A stretch of DNA of 23,754 nt from assembly GCF_934643405.1 (NCBI RefSeq), contig NZ_CAKUCL010000093.1:1-23754 (forward strand). Direction: 5' to 3'. Positions 15,276-23,619 of the stretch are shown here, piece by piece. Below the pieces are notes generated by a model. That model was given only the letters and a program-made list of their open reading frames with translations, was not told the DNA's origin and searched no databases. Each line of letters begins with the position of its first letter. Within the stretch, counting starts at the first letter, position 1. This DNA is from an uncultured Actinoplanes sp. GTDB taxonomy: Bacteria; Actinomycetota; Actinomycetes; Mycobacteriales; Micromonosporaceae. A program made the translations under genes and the position numbers.

Positions 15276-16381
15276 CCCGAGGTGCCCGGTCCGAGCTCGC
15301 CGGCCAGGCGGTCCACCACGTGCCGGATCAGCGCGGCCAGGTCGGCGCAGTAGACCGACGGGTTGTCGAAGCCGTTGTCCTCGCGGTACCGGTGCACGTA
15401 GGAGCCGCCGCCGCAGATCGTCACGATCGGGCACCGGCGGCACGTCGCGCACAGCCCGTCCAGGCCTCGCCGGCGCGCCCGCACCTCGGGGTGGTCGAGC
15501 ACCTCGTCCATCGAGTGCGTCCGGACGTGCATGCCGGTGCCCATCGCGCCCGCGCGGACCGACTTGAGCGTGTCCACCTGCTGCAACGCGCCGTCGGTGT
15601 CGACCACCACGAACGCCGCCGGGCTCAGGCCGACCTGTTCGCCGCGCGCGGCGCCGCCGGCCGCGAGCCGGATCACGTCCTCGAACAGGCGCACGGTCGT
15701 CTGCGCCGGCCGGGCGTCGTACCAGCGGTCGAACGCCTGGCGCAGCCATGTCCCGTACGCACCCGGGGCCGGCGGCCGTGACCAGTTCCCGTGCGGCAGG
15801 AGGAAGTCGATCGCCGGTGGCCGGAAGGCCGCCAGTTCGTCGTAGACCTCGACCGGGTCGTTGGCCGTGTCGACCACGCAGAGCAGCCCGGCGAACAGCG
15901 GCCGGAACCGCTCGGACGTCAGCCGGCGCAGGCCCCGGACGGTCTGTTCGTGACTGCCCCGCCCGTCCGCCCGCCGCCGATGCCGGTCGTGGTGGGCCGC
16001 GCCGCCGTCCAGGCTCACCCCGACCGTGATGTCGTGCTCGGCCAGCACCGCCAGCATCGCGTCGTCGAGCAGCCCGCCGTGCGTCTGCACCTGGAGATCG
16101 GCCGGGACGCGCCGGCGGATCGTGCGCGCCGCCGTGGCGAGGTATTCCGGACCGGCCAGCAGCGGCTCCCCGCCGTGCAGGACCACCGACACCCGCCGCA
16201 GCCCGTGTGCCTCGGCGTGCGCCGCGATGCGGTCCGCCGTGATCGCCAGCGTCGCCGGGTTCATGAACCGGGGCTGCCGCGCGAAGGAGCGGTCCGCCAT
16301 CCGGTAGACGTAGCAGTAGTCACAGCCCAGGTCGCAGCGGCTCGCCACCTTGAGCACGAACTGCCGCAACGACGCCGCCAC
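15173..16381 (-). CDS. Radical SAM/SPASM peptide maturase, FxsB-like
   Basis: 402-aa iron-sulfur enzyme resembling FxsB of the FxSxx-COOH systems, a group related to maturases shown to form aromatic cyclophane crosslinks in ribosomal peptides. The radical SAM cluster motif is C16-x3-C20-x2-C23 (SRCDLGCDYCYVYRMAD). HGGEPLL (69-75) binds SAM. The segments LSPAAFVVVDTDGALQQVDTLK (250-273, abbreviated recall), VRTHSMDEVLDHP and NGFDNPSVYCADLAALIRH match the family as I know it. The SPASM part has C311, C314, C317, C323 and C345. The final 40 residues are low-complexity (SQTTNPQTTKPR) and run antisense into pnuC. The start is GTG at 16381 with no clear ribosome site; TAGCGT eight bases upstream hints at a leaderless message. 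No precursor peptide ending FxSxx is found in the flanks, so substrate and product are unknown. Confidence 0.88.
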   Translation of the reverse strand: MAASLRQFVLKVASRCDLGCDYCYVYRMADRSFARQPRFMNPATLAITADRIAAHAEAHGLRRVSVVLHGGEPLLAGPEYLATAARTIRRRVPADLQVQTHGGLLDDAMLAVLAEHDITVGVSLDGGAAHHDRHRRRADGRGSHEQTVRGLRRLTSERFRPLFAGLLCVVDTANDPVEVYDELAAFRPPAIDFLLPHGNWSRPPAPGAYGTWLRQAFDRWYDARPAQTTVRLFEDVIRLAAGGAARGEQVGLSPAAFVVVDTDGALQQVDTLKSVRAGAMGTGMHVRTHSMDEVLDHPEVRARRRGLDGLCATCRRCPIVTICGGGSYVHRYREDNGFDNPSVYCADLAALIRHVVDRLAGELGPGTSGQATASIGRPLRRGGGAARDRRSQTTNPQTTKPR

Positions 16382-16474
16382 GGAAGCGGACGCTACCCGG
16401 CGTCGTGCACGGGCGCCCGCGCCGGGCGGATAGCATCGTCAACGGCCCGGAACCAACTTCTGAAGGAGAACACC

Positions 16475-18475
16475 GTGTCCGCACCCCGTACCCCCGCTGT
16501 GGCCGACCCTCTCGTCGTCCCGGCCGGGACTACGGCCGCCGACGCGGTGGCCGCGGCCGGCCTGCCGACGAGCGGGCCCAAGGCGGTCGTGGTGGTCCGC
16601 GACGCCTCCGGCCGGCTGCGCGACCTGGACTGGCAGCCCGAGCTCGACACCGACGTCACCCCGGTGGCGATCGACGAGCCGGACGGGCTCAACGTGCTGC
16701 GCCACTCGGCCGCGCACGTGCTCGCGCAGGCCGTGCAGGACATCTTCCCGGAGGCGAAGCTCGGCATCGGACCGCCGATCACCGACGGCTTCTACTACGA
16801 CTTCGACGTGCCCAAGCCGTTCCAGCCGGAAGACCTGATGAAGCTCGAGAAGCGGATGCAGGAGATCGTCAAGGCCGGGCAGACGTTCCGCCGCCGGGAG
16901 TACAAGTCGCTCGACGAGGCGAAGGTCGAGCTGGCCGGCGAGCCGTACAAGCTGGAGCTGGTCGACCTCAAGGGTGACGTCGACGCCAACGAGGTGATGG
17001 AGGTGGGTCACGGCGAGCTGACCCACTACGACAACCTCGACAAGGAGGGCAAGCGCGTCTGGGGCGACCTGTGCCGCGGCCCGCACCTGCCCACCACCCG
17101 GATGATCCCGGCGTTCAAGCTGATGCGCTCGGCCGCCGCATACTGGCGGGGCAGCGAGAAGAACCCGCAGCTGCAGCGCATCTACGGCACCGCGTGGCCG
17201 TCCCGGGACGAGCTGAAGGCGTACCTCAACCGTCTGGCCGAGGCCGAGCGCCGCGACCACCGCAAGCTCGGCACCGAGCTCGACCTGTTCTCCTTCCCCG
17301 ACGAGATCGGCTCCGGCCTGGCCGTCTTCCACCCGAAGGGTGGGGTGATCAAGCGGGAGATGGAGGACTACGTCCGGGCCCGGCACATCGAGGAGGGCTT
17401 CCAGTACGTCGGCACGCCGCACATCACCAAGGAAGGCCTGTTCCACACCTCCGGCCACCTGCCGTACTACAAGGACACGATGTTCCCCCCGATGCACCTC
17501 GAAGGGGCGGACTACTACCTCAAGGCCATGAACTGCCCGATGCACAACTTGATCTACAAGTCGCGCGGGCGTTCGTATCGTGAGCTGCCGCTGCGGTTCT
17601 TCGAGTTCGGCTCGGTGTACCGGTACGAGAAGTCGGGCGTGGTGCACGGGCTGACCCGGGTGCGCGGGCTGACCCAGGACGACTCCCACTCGTACGTGAC
17701 CCCCGAGCAGGCCCCCGGCGAGATCAAGCACCTGCTGAACTTCGTGCTCTCGTTGCTGCGCGACTTCGGCCTCGACGACTTCTACCTGGAGCTGTCCACC
17801 CGGGACCCGAAGAGCGACAAGTTCATCGGTACGGACGAGCAGTGGGCCGTGGCGACGAAGGTGCTCGAGGAGGTGGCCGTCGAGTCCGGCCTGGAGCTGG
17901 TGCCGGACCCCGGTGGCGCGGCGTTCTACGGGCCGAAGATCTCGGTGCAGGCGCGCGACGCGATCGGCCGCACCTGGCAGATGTCGACCATCCAGTACGA
18001 CTTCAACCAGCCGGCCCGCTTCGGCCTGGAGTACCAGTCGGCGGACGGCGGCCGGCAGGAGCCGGTGATGATCCACTCGGCGAAGTTCGGCTCGATCGAG
18101 CGGTTCTTCGGCCTGCTGGTGGAGCACTACGCGGGTGCGTTCCCGGCCTGGCTGGCGCCGGTCCAGGTGGTCGGGATCCCGATCCGCGACGACCACGCCG
18201 CGTACCTGTCGTCGTTCGTCGAGAAGCTCCGCAAGGCGGGCATCCGCGCCGAGGTCGACTACTCGGACGACCGGATGCAGAAGAAGATCCGGACCGCGCA
18301 GCAGCAGAAGATCCCGTTCATGGCCATCGCCGGCGACGACGACGTGGCCGCCGGGACGGTGTCCTTCCGCTACCGGGACGGCTCGCAGCGCAACGGCGTG
18401 ACGATCGACGAGGCCGTGGCGCACGTGGTCGAGGTCGTGAAGTCCCGGGTCAACACCGGCCCGTCGGCGGCGTGA
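16475..18475 (+). CDS. thrS: Threonyl-tRNA synthetase
   Basis: Class II synthetase that charges tRNA-Thr, 666 aa. A TGS-like N-terminal domain (about 10-70) is followed by the editing domain with H77-x3-H81 (RHSAAHVL) and C200-x3-H204 (CRGPH), so the serine-editing site is complete. The catalytic core carries the zinc ligands C354 (MNCPMH), H405 (TQDDSH, at the same spacing as in the E. coli enzyme) and H534 (MIHSAKFGSIERF), with motif 2 around FFEFGSVYRYEKSG and motif 3 in GSIERFFGLLVEHYAGAFPAWLAP. A C-terminal anticodon-binding domain follows (VQVVGIPIRDDHAAYL onward). The start is GTG at 16475, six bases after AAGGAG. The frame is open further upstream, but that part is antisense to the maturase gene. 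The last 26 bp overlap the convergent response regulator. No T-box leader is visible in the 93-bp upstream gap. Confidence 0.97.
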   Translation: MSAPRTPAVADPLVVPAGTTAADAVAAAGLPTSGPKAVVVVRDASGRLRDLDWQPELDTDVTPVAIDEPDGLNVLRHSAAHVLAQAVQDIFPEAKLGIGPPITDGFYYDFDVPKPFQPEDLMKLEKRMQEIVKAGQTFRRREYKSLDEAKVELAGEPYKLELVDLKGDVDANEVMEVGHGELTHYDNLDKEGKRVWGDLCRGPHLPTTRMIPAFKLMRSAAAYWRGSEKNPQLQRIYGTAWPSRDELKAYLNRLAEAERRDHRKLGTELDLFSFPDEIGSGLAVFHPKGGVIKREMEDYVRARHIEEGFQYVGTPHITKEGLFHTSGHLPYYKDTMFPPMHLEGADYYLKAMNCPMHNLIYKSRGRSYRELPLRFFEFGSVYRYEKSGVVHGLTRVRGLTQDDSHSYVTPEQAPGEIKHLLNFVLSLLRDFGLDDFYLELSTRDPKSDKFIGTDEQWAVATKVLEEVAVESGLELVPDPGGAAFYGPKISVQARDAIGRTWQMSTIQYDFNQPARFGLEYQSADGGRQEPVMIHSAKFGSIERFFGLLVEHYAGAFPAWLAPVQVVGIPIRDDHAAYLSSFVEKLRKAGIRAEVDYSDDRMQKKIRTAQQQKIPFMAIAGDDDVAAGTVSFRYRDGSQRNGVTIDEAVAHVVEVVKSRVNTGPSAA

Positions 18476-19115
18476 CCACCAGCCCCGAACGGTAGGCGAA
18501 GACCACCAGCTGGGCCCGGTCGCGGGCCCGCAGCTTGACCATCGCCCGGCTCACGTGAGTCCGGGCGGTGGCCGGGCTGATCACCAGCTCGGCGGCGATC
18601 TCGTCGTTGGTCAGGCCGTGGGCGGCGAGCGCCACCACCTCGCGCTCGCGCGCGGTCAGCTCGGCCATCTCGGCCGGGGGTGACGCGCTGACCTGCGGCC
18701 CGGCGGCGAACTCGGCAATCAGCCGGCGGGTCACGCCCGGCGACAGCAGCGCGTTGCCGGCCGCGACCTCGCGCACGGCCCGGATCAGCTCGGCCGGCAG
18801 GGTGTGCTTGACCAGGAAGCCGACCGCGCCCGCGCGCAACCCGGCGAACACGTACTCGTCCAGGTCGAACGTGGTCAGGATGAGGATCCTGGCGGCGCCG
18901 GCCAGCTCCCGCGTCGCCGCCACGCCGTCCATCACCGGCATCCGGATGTCCATCAGCACCACGTCCGGCCGCAGTTCGGCGGCCAGGCGCACCGCCTCGG
19001 CACCGTCCCCGGCCTCACCGACCACCTCGATGTCGTCCTCGGCACCGAGGATCAGCGCGAACCCCGCCCGCACCAGGGGCTGGTCGTCGGCGAGCAGCAC
19101 CCGGATCACTCCCAT
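18450..19115 (-). CDS. NarL/FixJ-type response regulator
   Basis: 221-aa DNA-binding regulator. The receiver domain (about 3-120) has acidic D10/D11, phosphoacceptor D56 (VVLMDIRMP), the switch Thr near 81-82 (LILTTFD) and K103. A LuxR-type helix-turn-helix (about 152-214) reads LTAREREVVALAAHGLTNDEIAAELVISPATARTHV in outline. The ATG at 19115 overlaps the 3' end of the sensor kinase gene by 10 nt (ATGGGAGTGA), so the two are translationally coupled and very probably a cognate pair. The gene's 3' end overlaps thrS by 26 bp in a convergent arrangement. The target genes are unknown; regulation of its own operon is common in this class. Confidence 0.95.
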   Translation of the reverse strand: MGVIRVLLADDQPLVRAGFALILGAEDDIEVVGEAGDGAEAVRLAAELRPDVVLMDIRMPVMDGVAATRELAGAARILILTTFDLDEYVFAGLRAGAVGFLVKHTLPAELIRAVREVAAGNALLSPGVTRRLIAEFAAGPQVSASPPAEMAELTAREREVVALAAHGLTNDEIAAELVISPATARTHVSRAMVKLRARDRAQLVVFAYRSGLVVTPPTGRC

Positions 19116-20035
19116 CGGGCGCCCACCCGGAAGCCGCCACCGGCGATCGGACCGGCGGCCAGGCGCCCGCCCGTGGACTCCGCCCGCTCCCGCATCCCGG
19201 TGATCCCGACGCCCGCGCCGGGCCAGTCCCGCGCGCCCGCGCCGTCGTCGCGCACCTCGACGGTCAGCCCTCTCTCCCCCGCGGTGACCGTGACCAGCGC
19301 CCGCGACGCCCCGGCGTGCCGCACCACGTTGGTCAGCGACTCCTGCACGATCCGATAGGCCGCCGTGCCGACCGCGCCGGGCACCGTCTCGACCGGCCCG
19401 TCCACGGTCAGCGACACCGGCAGACCGGCCGCGCGGACCGTGCCGGCCAGCTCGGCGAGGGTGCCCAGGCCCGGCGCGGGCGCCCGGGCGGCCGGTTCGC
19501 GCAGAAGCTTGAGCATCGCGGTCAGCTCGTCCAGGGCCTCGCCGCTGGCCTGGCGGATCGCGGCGAGCGCGGCGCCCGCCGCCTCGGGGCGTTTCGCCAG
19601 GACGTGCGAGGCCGCGGCGGCCTGCACGTTGATGGTGGCCATCGCGTGCGCGACGCCGTCGTGCAGGTCCCGGGCGATGCGCAACCGCTCCTCGGCCACC
19701 CGCTGCCGCTCCTCGGCCTGCTTGACCGCCCGGGTGCGGTCGGCCCGCGCCCGGATCGCGTCGGCGAGCAGGAAGGCCGCCGCGGACCAGCCGAGGAACA
19801 CCACCGGCAGCAGGACCTCGCCGCCGATCAGCGCGGTGGCGCCCAGAACGGCGACCATCGCGGCGGCCCCGGCCAGCGCGGTGCGCCGGCCGGTGGCCAT
19901 CCGCAGCGCGAACACCGACGCCCAGCCCAGCGCCCACACCGGACCGGGCGGGTCGTGCCGGGCCAGGGCGACGGCGAGGACCACGGTGACCAAGGCGAAC
20001 AGGGCTTTCACCACTGGGACGTTAGAGAGTCTCAC
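19106..20035 (-). CDS. Membrane sensor histidine kinase (HisKA_3, DesK/NarL class)
   Basis: 309-aa kinase with a short N-terminal membrane part of about four helices (9-25, 33-47, 53-72, 75-92) and no sizeable extracellular domain. Such architecture suggests sensing within or near the membrane. A coiled linker (about 95-117) leads to the HisKA_3 box RIARDLHDGVAHAM with phosphoacceptor H125. HATPase_c follows with NVVRHAGASRA (N box), VRDDGAG and GVGITGMRERAES (G boxes). The start at GTG 20035 shares GTGA with the stop of the upstream membrane-protein gene. This supports that start over the internal GTGs at 20014 and 20011. Its product should phosphorylate the response regulator encoded immediately downstream. 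Confidence 0.93.
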   Translation of the reverse strand: MRLSNVPVVKALFALVTVVLAVALARHDPPGPVWALGWASVFALRMATGRRTALAGAAAMVAVLGATALIGGEVLLPVVFLGWSAAAFLLADAIRARADRTRAVKQAEERQRVAEERLRIARDLHDGVAHAMATINVQAAAASHVLAKRPEAAGAALAAIRQASGEALDELTAMLKLLREPAARAPAPGLGTLAELAGTVRAAGLPVSLTVDGPVETVPGAVGTAAYRIVQESLTNVVRHAGASRALVTVTAGERGLTVEVRDDGAGARDWPGAGVGITGMRERAESTGGRLAAGPIAGGGFRVGARWE

Positions 20036-20406
20036 CCGCGGGCGCGTCCGCCCACGGGCGTACGTCGGCGGCTGGCCATGACGATCAGGCCGGCCAAAGC
20101 CAGCACCAGGCCGGCGAGCTGAATCAGGCTGCCGGCGAACAGGGTGGCGGCCCCCGGGTCGGAGAGCTGGTCGCGCAGATTCGGGGCGAGGACCGCGCCG
20201 ACGCTGATGAACAGGGTCGCGACGGCGGCCAGGAGCACCGCCCAGCGCCAGGGCGCGAACAGCATGAGCAGCGCGGCCACGGCCAGGATGATCAGGCCGG
20301 GCGGCACGGTCGGGTAGTCGGCGCCGCCGGCGATCTGCACCGGGATCCCGATCGCGGCGGCGATCAGTCCGAGGCCGGCGAGGCGGCGTCCGTTGTCTCT
20401 GGTCAT
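20032..20406 (-). CDS. Small four-helix membrane protein, first gene of the two-component operon
   Basis: 124-aa hydrophobic protein of unknown function. Four membrane helices are visible: about residues 10-27, 35-51, 54-74 and 88-111, with basic ends (TRDNGRR at the N-terminus, SRRRTPVGGRARG at the C-terminus). A short loop with PNLRDQLSDPG lies between helices three and four. Its TGA overlaps the GTG of the kinase gene, so all three genes are translated as a coupled set. A role as an accessory or signal-modulating subunit of the kinase is plausible from context but not shown by any motif. The start is the ATG at 20406 with no strong ribosome site. Confidence 0.75.
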   Translation of the reverse strand: MTRDNGRRLAGLGLIAAAIGIPVQIAGGADYPTVPPGLIILAVAALLMLFAPWRWAVLLAAVATLFISVGAVLAPNLRDQLSDPGAATLFAGSLIQLAGLVLALAGLIVMASRRRTPVGGRARG

Positions 20407-20491
20407 GCGGCCCAGTGTTCGGCCCAGGACCGGGTCGCGTCGTCCGGCGGCGAGCGGCTTTCTCCCGTACGTCGGGGAACGTAGTGCGCCG

Positions 20492-22690
20492 TTACGAGGC
20501 CAGCCCGCGGAAGCGCCGCAGCCGTAGGCTGTTGGCCACCACGAAGACCGAGGAGAACGCCATCGCGGCCCCGGCGATCATCGGGTTGAGCAGCCCGGCC
20601 GCGGCCAGCGGCAAGGCCGCCACGTTGTAGGCGAACGCCCAGAACAGGTTGCCCTTGATGATCGCCAGCGTCCGCCGGGACAACCGGATCGCGTCGACGG
20701 CAGCCGTCAGGTCGCCGCGCACCAGGGTGAGGTCGGACGCCTCGATCGCCACGTCGGTGCCGGTACCCATGGCCAGGCCGAGGTCGGCCTGGGCCAGCGC
20801 CGCCGCGTCGTTCACGCCGTCGCCCGCCATCGCGACCACCTTGCCGGCCGCCTGGAGCCGCCTGACCGCATCCACCTTCCCGGCCGGCAGCACCTCGGCG
20901 ATGACCTCACCGATGCCCACCTCGGCCGCGACCCGCTCGGCAACGAGCTGGTTGTCCCCGGTCAGCAACACCGGAGTGAGACCGAGCCTCTTGAGGTCGT
21001 CGACCGCGCGCCGGCTGCTCGGCTTGACCATGTCGGAGACCGCGAGCGCGCCGCGGGCCGCGCCGTCCCATCCGGCGACGACCGCGGTCTGGCCGCTCTC
21101 CTGCGCCCGGCGCACCGCCTTCTCGACCACCTCGGGCACGTCCAGCCCGCACTCGCGGACGAAGGAGGGCCGCCCGACCACGACGAGGCGGCCGTCGACG
21201 GTGCCCTGAACGCCGAACCCGTCGCGCGAGGAGAAGCCCGACACGCCACCCTCATCACCGTGCCGGCCGGCCGCGATCGCCTTGGCGATCGGGTGTTCCG
21301 AGGCCGCCTCGACCGTGGCGGCCAGGCGCAGGAGTTCGTCCTCGTCCTGACCCGGCGCGGGCTCCACCGCCATCAGGGTCATCCGGCCGGTGGTCACCGT
21401 GCCGGTCTTGTCCAGCAGGACCGTGTCCACGCGCCGGGTCGACTCCAGCATCTCGGGCCCCTTGATCAGGATGCCGAGCTGGGCGCCGCGGCCGGTGCCG
21501 ACCAGCAGCGCGGTCGGGGTGGCGAGGCCCAGCGCGCACGGGCAGGCGATGATCAGCACGGCCACCGCGGCGGTGAACGCGGCCGTCCAGCCCGCGCCCG
21601 TGCCGAACCACCAGCCCAGCGTCGCCGCGGCGAGGGCGATCACGATCGGGACGAAGACACCGGAGATGCGGTCGGCCAGGCGTTGCACCGCGGCCTTGCC
21701 GGTCTGCGCGTCCTCGACCAGCCGGGCCATCTGCGCGAGCTGGGTGTCCGAGCCGACCCGGGTGGCGCGCACGATCAGCCGGCCGCCCGCGTTGACGGTC
21801 GCGCCGGCCACCTCGTCGCCGGGCCCCACCTCGACCGGCACGCTCTCGCCGGTCAGCATGCTGCGGTCCACCGCCGACGCGCCGTCCTCGACCACGCCGT
21901 CGGTCGCGATCTTCTCGCCCGGCCGCACCACGAAACGGTCGCCGGCCGCCAGCTGCGCCACCGGCACGCGCACCTCGGCGCCGTCGCGCAGCACCGCCAC
22001 GTCCTTGGCGCCCAGCTCCAGCAGGGCGCGCAGCGCGTCCCCGGCGCGGCGCTTCGACCGCGCCTCGAAATACCGTCCGGCCAGGATGAACGTCGTCACC
22101 CCGGCGGCGGCCTCCAGGTAGATGTTGCCGGCGCCCTCACCGCGTGCCACCGCGAAGGTGAACGGATGCTGCATGCCGGGCGTTCCGGCCGTACCGAAGA
22201 AAAGCGCCCACAACGACCAGCCGAAAGCCGCCAGCGTGCCGAGCGAGACCAGGGTGTCCATGGTCGCGGCGCCATGCCGCAGGTTGATCCACGCGGCGCG
22301 GTGGAACGGCAGCCCGCCGTAGATCACGACCGGCGCGGCCAGCGTCAGCGACAGCCACTGCCAGTAGTCGAACTGCCAGGCCGGCACCATCGCGAGAACG
22401 ACCACCGGCACGGTGAGCACGATCGAGACCCACAGCCGCGTACGGAGGGTGTCGCGCGGCGACTCCACCGGCGCCTGTTCCGGCCGCGGCAGTTCCGCGG
22501 TGTACCCGGTCTTCTCCACCGTCGCGATCAGGTCGTCGGCGGTGACCGTGCTGTCGACCGTGACCGTGGCCTTCTCGGTGGCGTAGTTGACCGTGGCGGT
22601 GACCCCGTCCATCCGGTTGAGCTTCTTCTCGATGCGGTTGGCGCAGGCCGCGCAGGTCATGCCGCCGATCTCGAGCTCGATCCGGTTCAC
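20492..22690 (-). CDS. copA: Copper-exporting P1B-type ATPase
   Basis: 732-aa heavy-metal pump that exports Cu+. One N-terminal metal-binding domain carries GGMTCAAC with C13/C16. The metal path motif is C383-P384-C385 (IIACPCALGLATPTA), typical of Cu+/Ag+ pumps. The actuator has TGES, the phosphorylated residue is D427 (LLDKTGTVTTG), the nucleotide-binding domain has ASEHPIAKA, and the hinge reads GDGVNDAAALAQADLGLAMG. Eight membrane segments are expected and the hydrophobic stretches fit. The start is GTG at 22690, four bases after GGGAGGTG. It overlaps the stop of the upstream gene as GTGA, so the two are coupled. Expression probably follows the upstream copper-type promoter. The 85-bp gap after it shows no convincing terminator. 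Confidence 0.96.
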   Translation of the reverse strand: MNRIELEIGGMTCAACANRIEKKLNRMDGVTATVNYATEKATVTVDSTVTADDLIATVEKTGYTAELPRPEQAPVESPRDTLRTRLWVSIVLTVPVVVLAMVPAWQFDYWQWLSLTLAAPVVIYGGLPFHRAAWINLRHGAATMDTLVSLGTLAAFGWSLWALFFGTAGTPGMQHPFTFAVARGEGAGNIYLEAAAGVTTFILAGRYFEARSKRRAGDALRALLELGAKDVAVLRDGAEVRVPVAQLAAGDRFVVRPGEKIATDGVVEDGASAVDRSMLTGESVPVEVGPGDEVAGATVNAGGRLIVRATRVGSDTQLAQMARLVEDAQTGKAAVQRLADRISGVFVPIVIALAAATLGWWFGTGAGWTAAFTAAVAVLIIACPCALGLATPTALLVGTGRGAQLGILIKGPEMLESTRRVDTVLLDKTGTVTTGRMTLMAVEPAPGQDEDELLRLAATVEAASEHPIAKAIAAGRHGDEGGVSGFSSRDGFGVQGTVDGRLVVVGRPSFVRECGLDVPEVVEKAVRRAQESGQTAVVAGWDGAARGALAVSDMVKPSSRRAVDDLKRLGLTPVLLTGDNQLVAERVAAEVGIGEVIAEVLPAGKVDAVRRLQAAGKVVAMAGDGVNDAAALAQADLGLAMGTGTDVAIEASDLTLVRGDLTAAVDAIRLSRRTLAIIKGNLFWAFAYNVAALPLAAAGLLNPMIAGAAMAFSSVFVVANSLRLRRFRGLAS

Positions 22691-23553
22691 CGGACACCTC
22701 CCGCCGTCGCCGTGAAGGCCACCGTGCGCACCTTTCCGCCGTGCTGGAAGTCGAGGAACAAACCGTACGAGCCGGCCGACGGAACCTCCGCCACGAAGGT
22801 GATCCGCGGCCCCGCACCGGGCGTCGCCTCCGGATGAACGTGCAGGTAGGCGAGGTCTCCGTCGCGCAAGGCGACCAGATGCCCGTACGCGCCGAGGTAG
22901 GGCTGAAGATCGGTGACCGGTACGCCGTCCTTCTCGACGGTCAGCGTGAGCGTGGACGACCGGCCCGGCACGAGATCCCCGTCCAGCGTCACCCGGTAGT
23001 CGTCCACGGTAGCGGTCCGCGACGGCGCCGCGAGCGCTCGTGGCTGATAGTCACCGGGGGCTGCCACGTCCGCGCCGAGCGTCAAGCCGTCCGCACGACC
23101 GGCCGGCTGGAAGTCGGCGAACACGCGATACTGCCCCCGCTCGGCGACCGACAGCGGAACGCTCCAGGTGCCGTCCGCGCCGAGCGTCGGATGCACGTGC
23201 CGGAAGCCGGTGAGGTCGCGCCGCACCACGATCAGGTGCAGGTCTTTCTCGTGGGTGGGCGTGTACCTGGTCAGCGCCGCGCCGTCCGGCCCGAGCACCC
23301 GGAACGCGAACGGCCGCGCCGCCCCCACGGCGAGGCTCGTGGTCAGCGGCTGCAGCCGGTACCCGTCCTCGGCGATCTGCAGACCCCCCGGCACGTGCTC
23401 CTCACCGCCCGCGCCGCCCCCCATGTCAGCGTGACTCTCGGCAACCGGCGCAGGCGCCGCGTCCGGCCCGATGACCTTCCCGGCCCCCGCAGCCGCACCG
23501 AAGATCAGAACCAGACCGACGGCGTACGCCCCGAGCTTCGTCCCGGCGTTCAT
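22687..23553 (-). CDS. Membrane-anchored protein with duplicated HVHP domain, probable copper handling
   Basis: 288-aa protein with an N-terminal hydrophobic helix (about 8-26) that anchors or exports it. A short His/Gly-rich stretch (ESHADMGGGAGGEEH, 39-53) follows, then two related domains. In the first, H106, H119 and H121 (GFRHVHP) precede FADFQ (145-149). In the second, H225, H238 and H240 (AYLHVHP) precede FLDFQ (266-270). The histidines sit exactly 119 residues apart, showing an internal duplication. Such histidines suggest metal binding outside the membrane. Coupling to copA through a GTGA overlap and a CsoR-like operator support a role in copper handling, perhaps as a periplasmic-side acceptor or chaperone. 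The start is the ATG at 23553, five bases after GGAGGAGGGG. I know related actinobacterial proteins only as uncharacterised. Confidence 0.85.
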   Translation of the reverse strand: MNAGTKLGAYAVGLVLIFGAAAGAGKVIGPDAAPAPVAESHADMGGGAGGEEHVPGGLQIAEDGYRLQPLTTSLAVGAARPFAFRVLGPDGAALTRYTPTHEKDLHLIVVRRDLTGFRHVHPTLGADGTWSVPLSVAERGQYRVFADFQPAGRADGLTLGADVAAPGDYQPRALAAPSRTATVDDYRVTLDGDLVPGRSSTLTLTVEKDGVPVTDLQPYLGAYGHLVALRDGDLAYLHVHPEATPGAGPRITFVAEVPSAGSYGLFLDFQHGGKVRTVAFTATAGGVR

Positions 23554-23577
23554 GCGATCCCCTCCTCCGTGCACCGT

Positions 23578-23606
23578 ATCTTACGGATACCGGGTAGGGG
23601 TATCAA
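23578..23606 (-). promoter_or_regulatory. Promoter of the copper operon
   Basis: On the minus strand TTGATA (23601-23606) and TAAGAT (23578-23583) are separated by exactly 17 bp, a near-consensus housekeeping promoter and by far the best in the window. It lies 25 bp before the start of the HVHP protein gene, with the ribosome site GGAGGAGGGG (23559-23568) in between. Confidence 0.75.
23586..23604. promoter_or_regulatory. CsoR-like operator over the copper promoter
   Basis: GATACC-N7-GGTATC, containing GGGTAGGGGTAT on the plus strand. It resembles the ATACCC...GGGTAT pseudopalindromes bound by the copper-sensing repressor CsoR in actinobacteria. It covers the spacer and part of the -35 of the promoter, the place where a repressor would block polymerase. 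Cu+ binding normally releases CsoR. No csoR gene lies in this window. Confidence 0.65.
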
Positions 23607-23619
23607 CCCCCGATCGTTT

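Noticed and set aside
16393..16782. 129-codon minus-strand frame ending just before the maturase start, considered as a precursor peptide
   Set aside because: It is antisense to the 5' part of thrS, too long, and does not end in FxSxx.
16439..18424. 661-codon open frame on the minus strand
   Set aside because: It lies entirely antisense to thrS, whose zinc, editing and class II motifs are certain; the translation is Val/Arg/Leu-biased without a recognisable fold.
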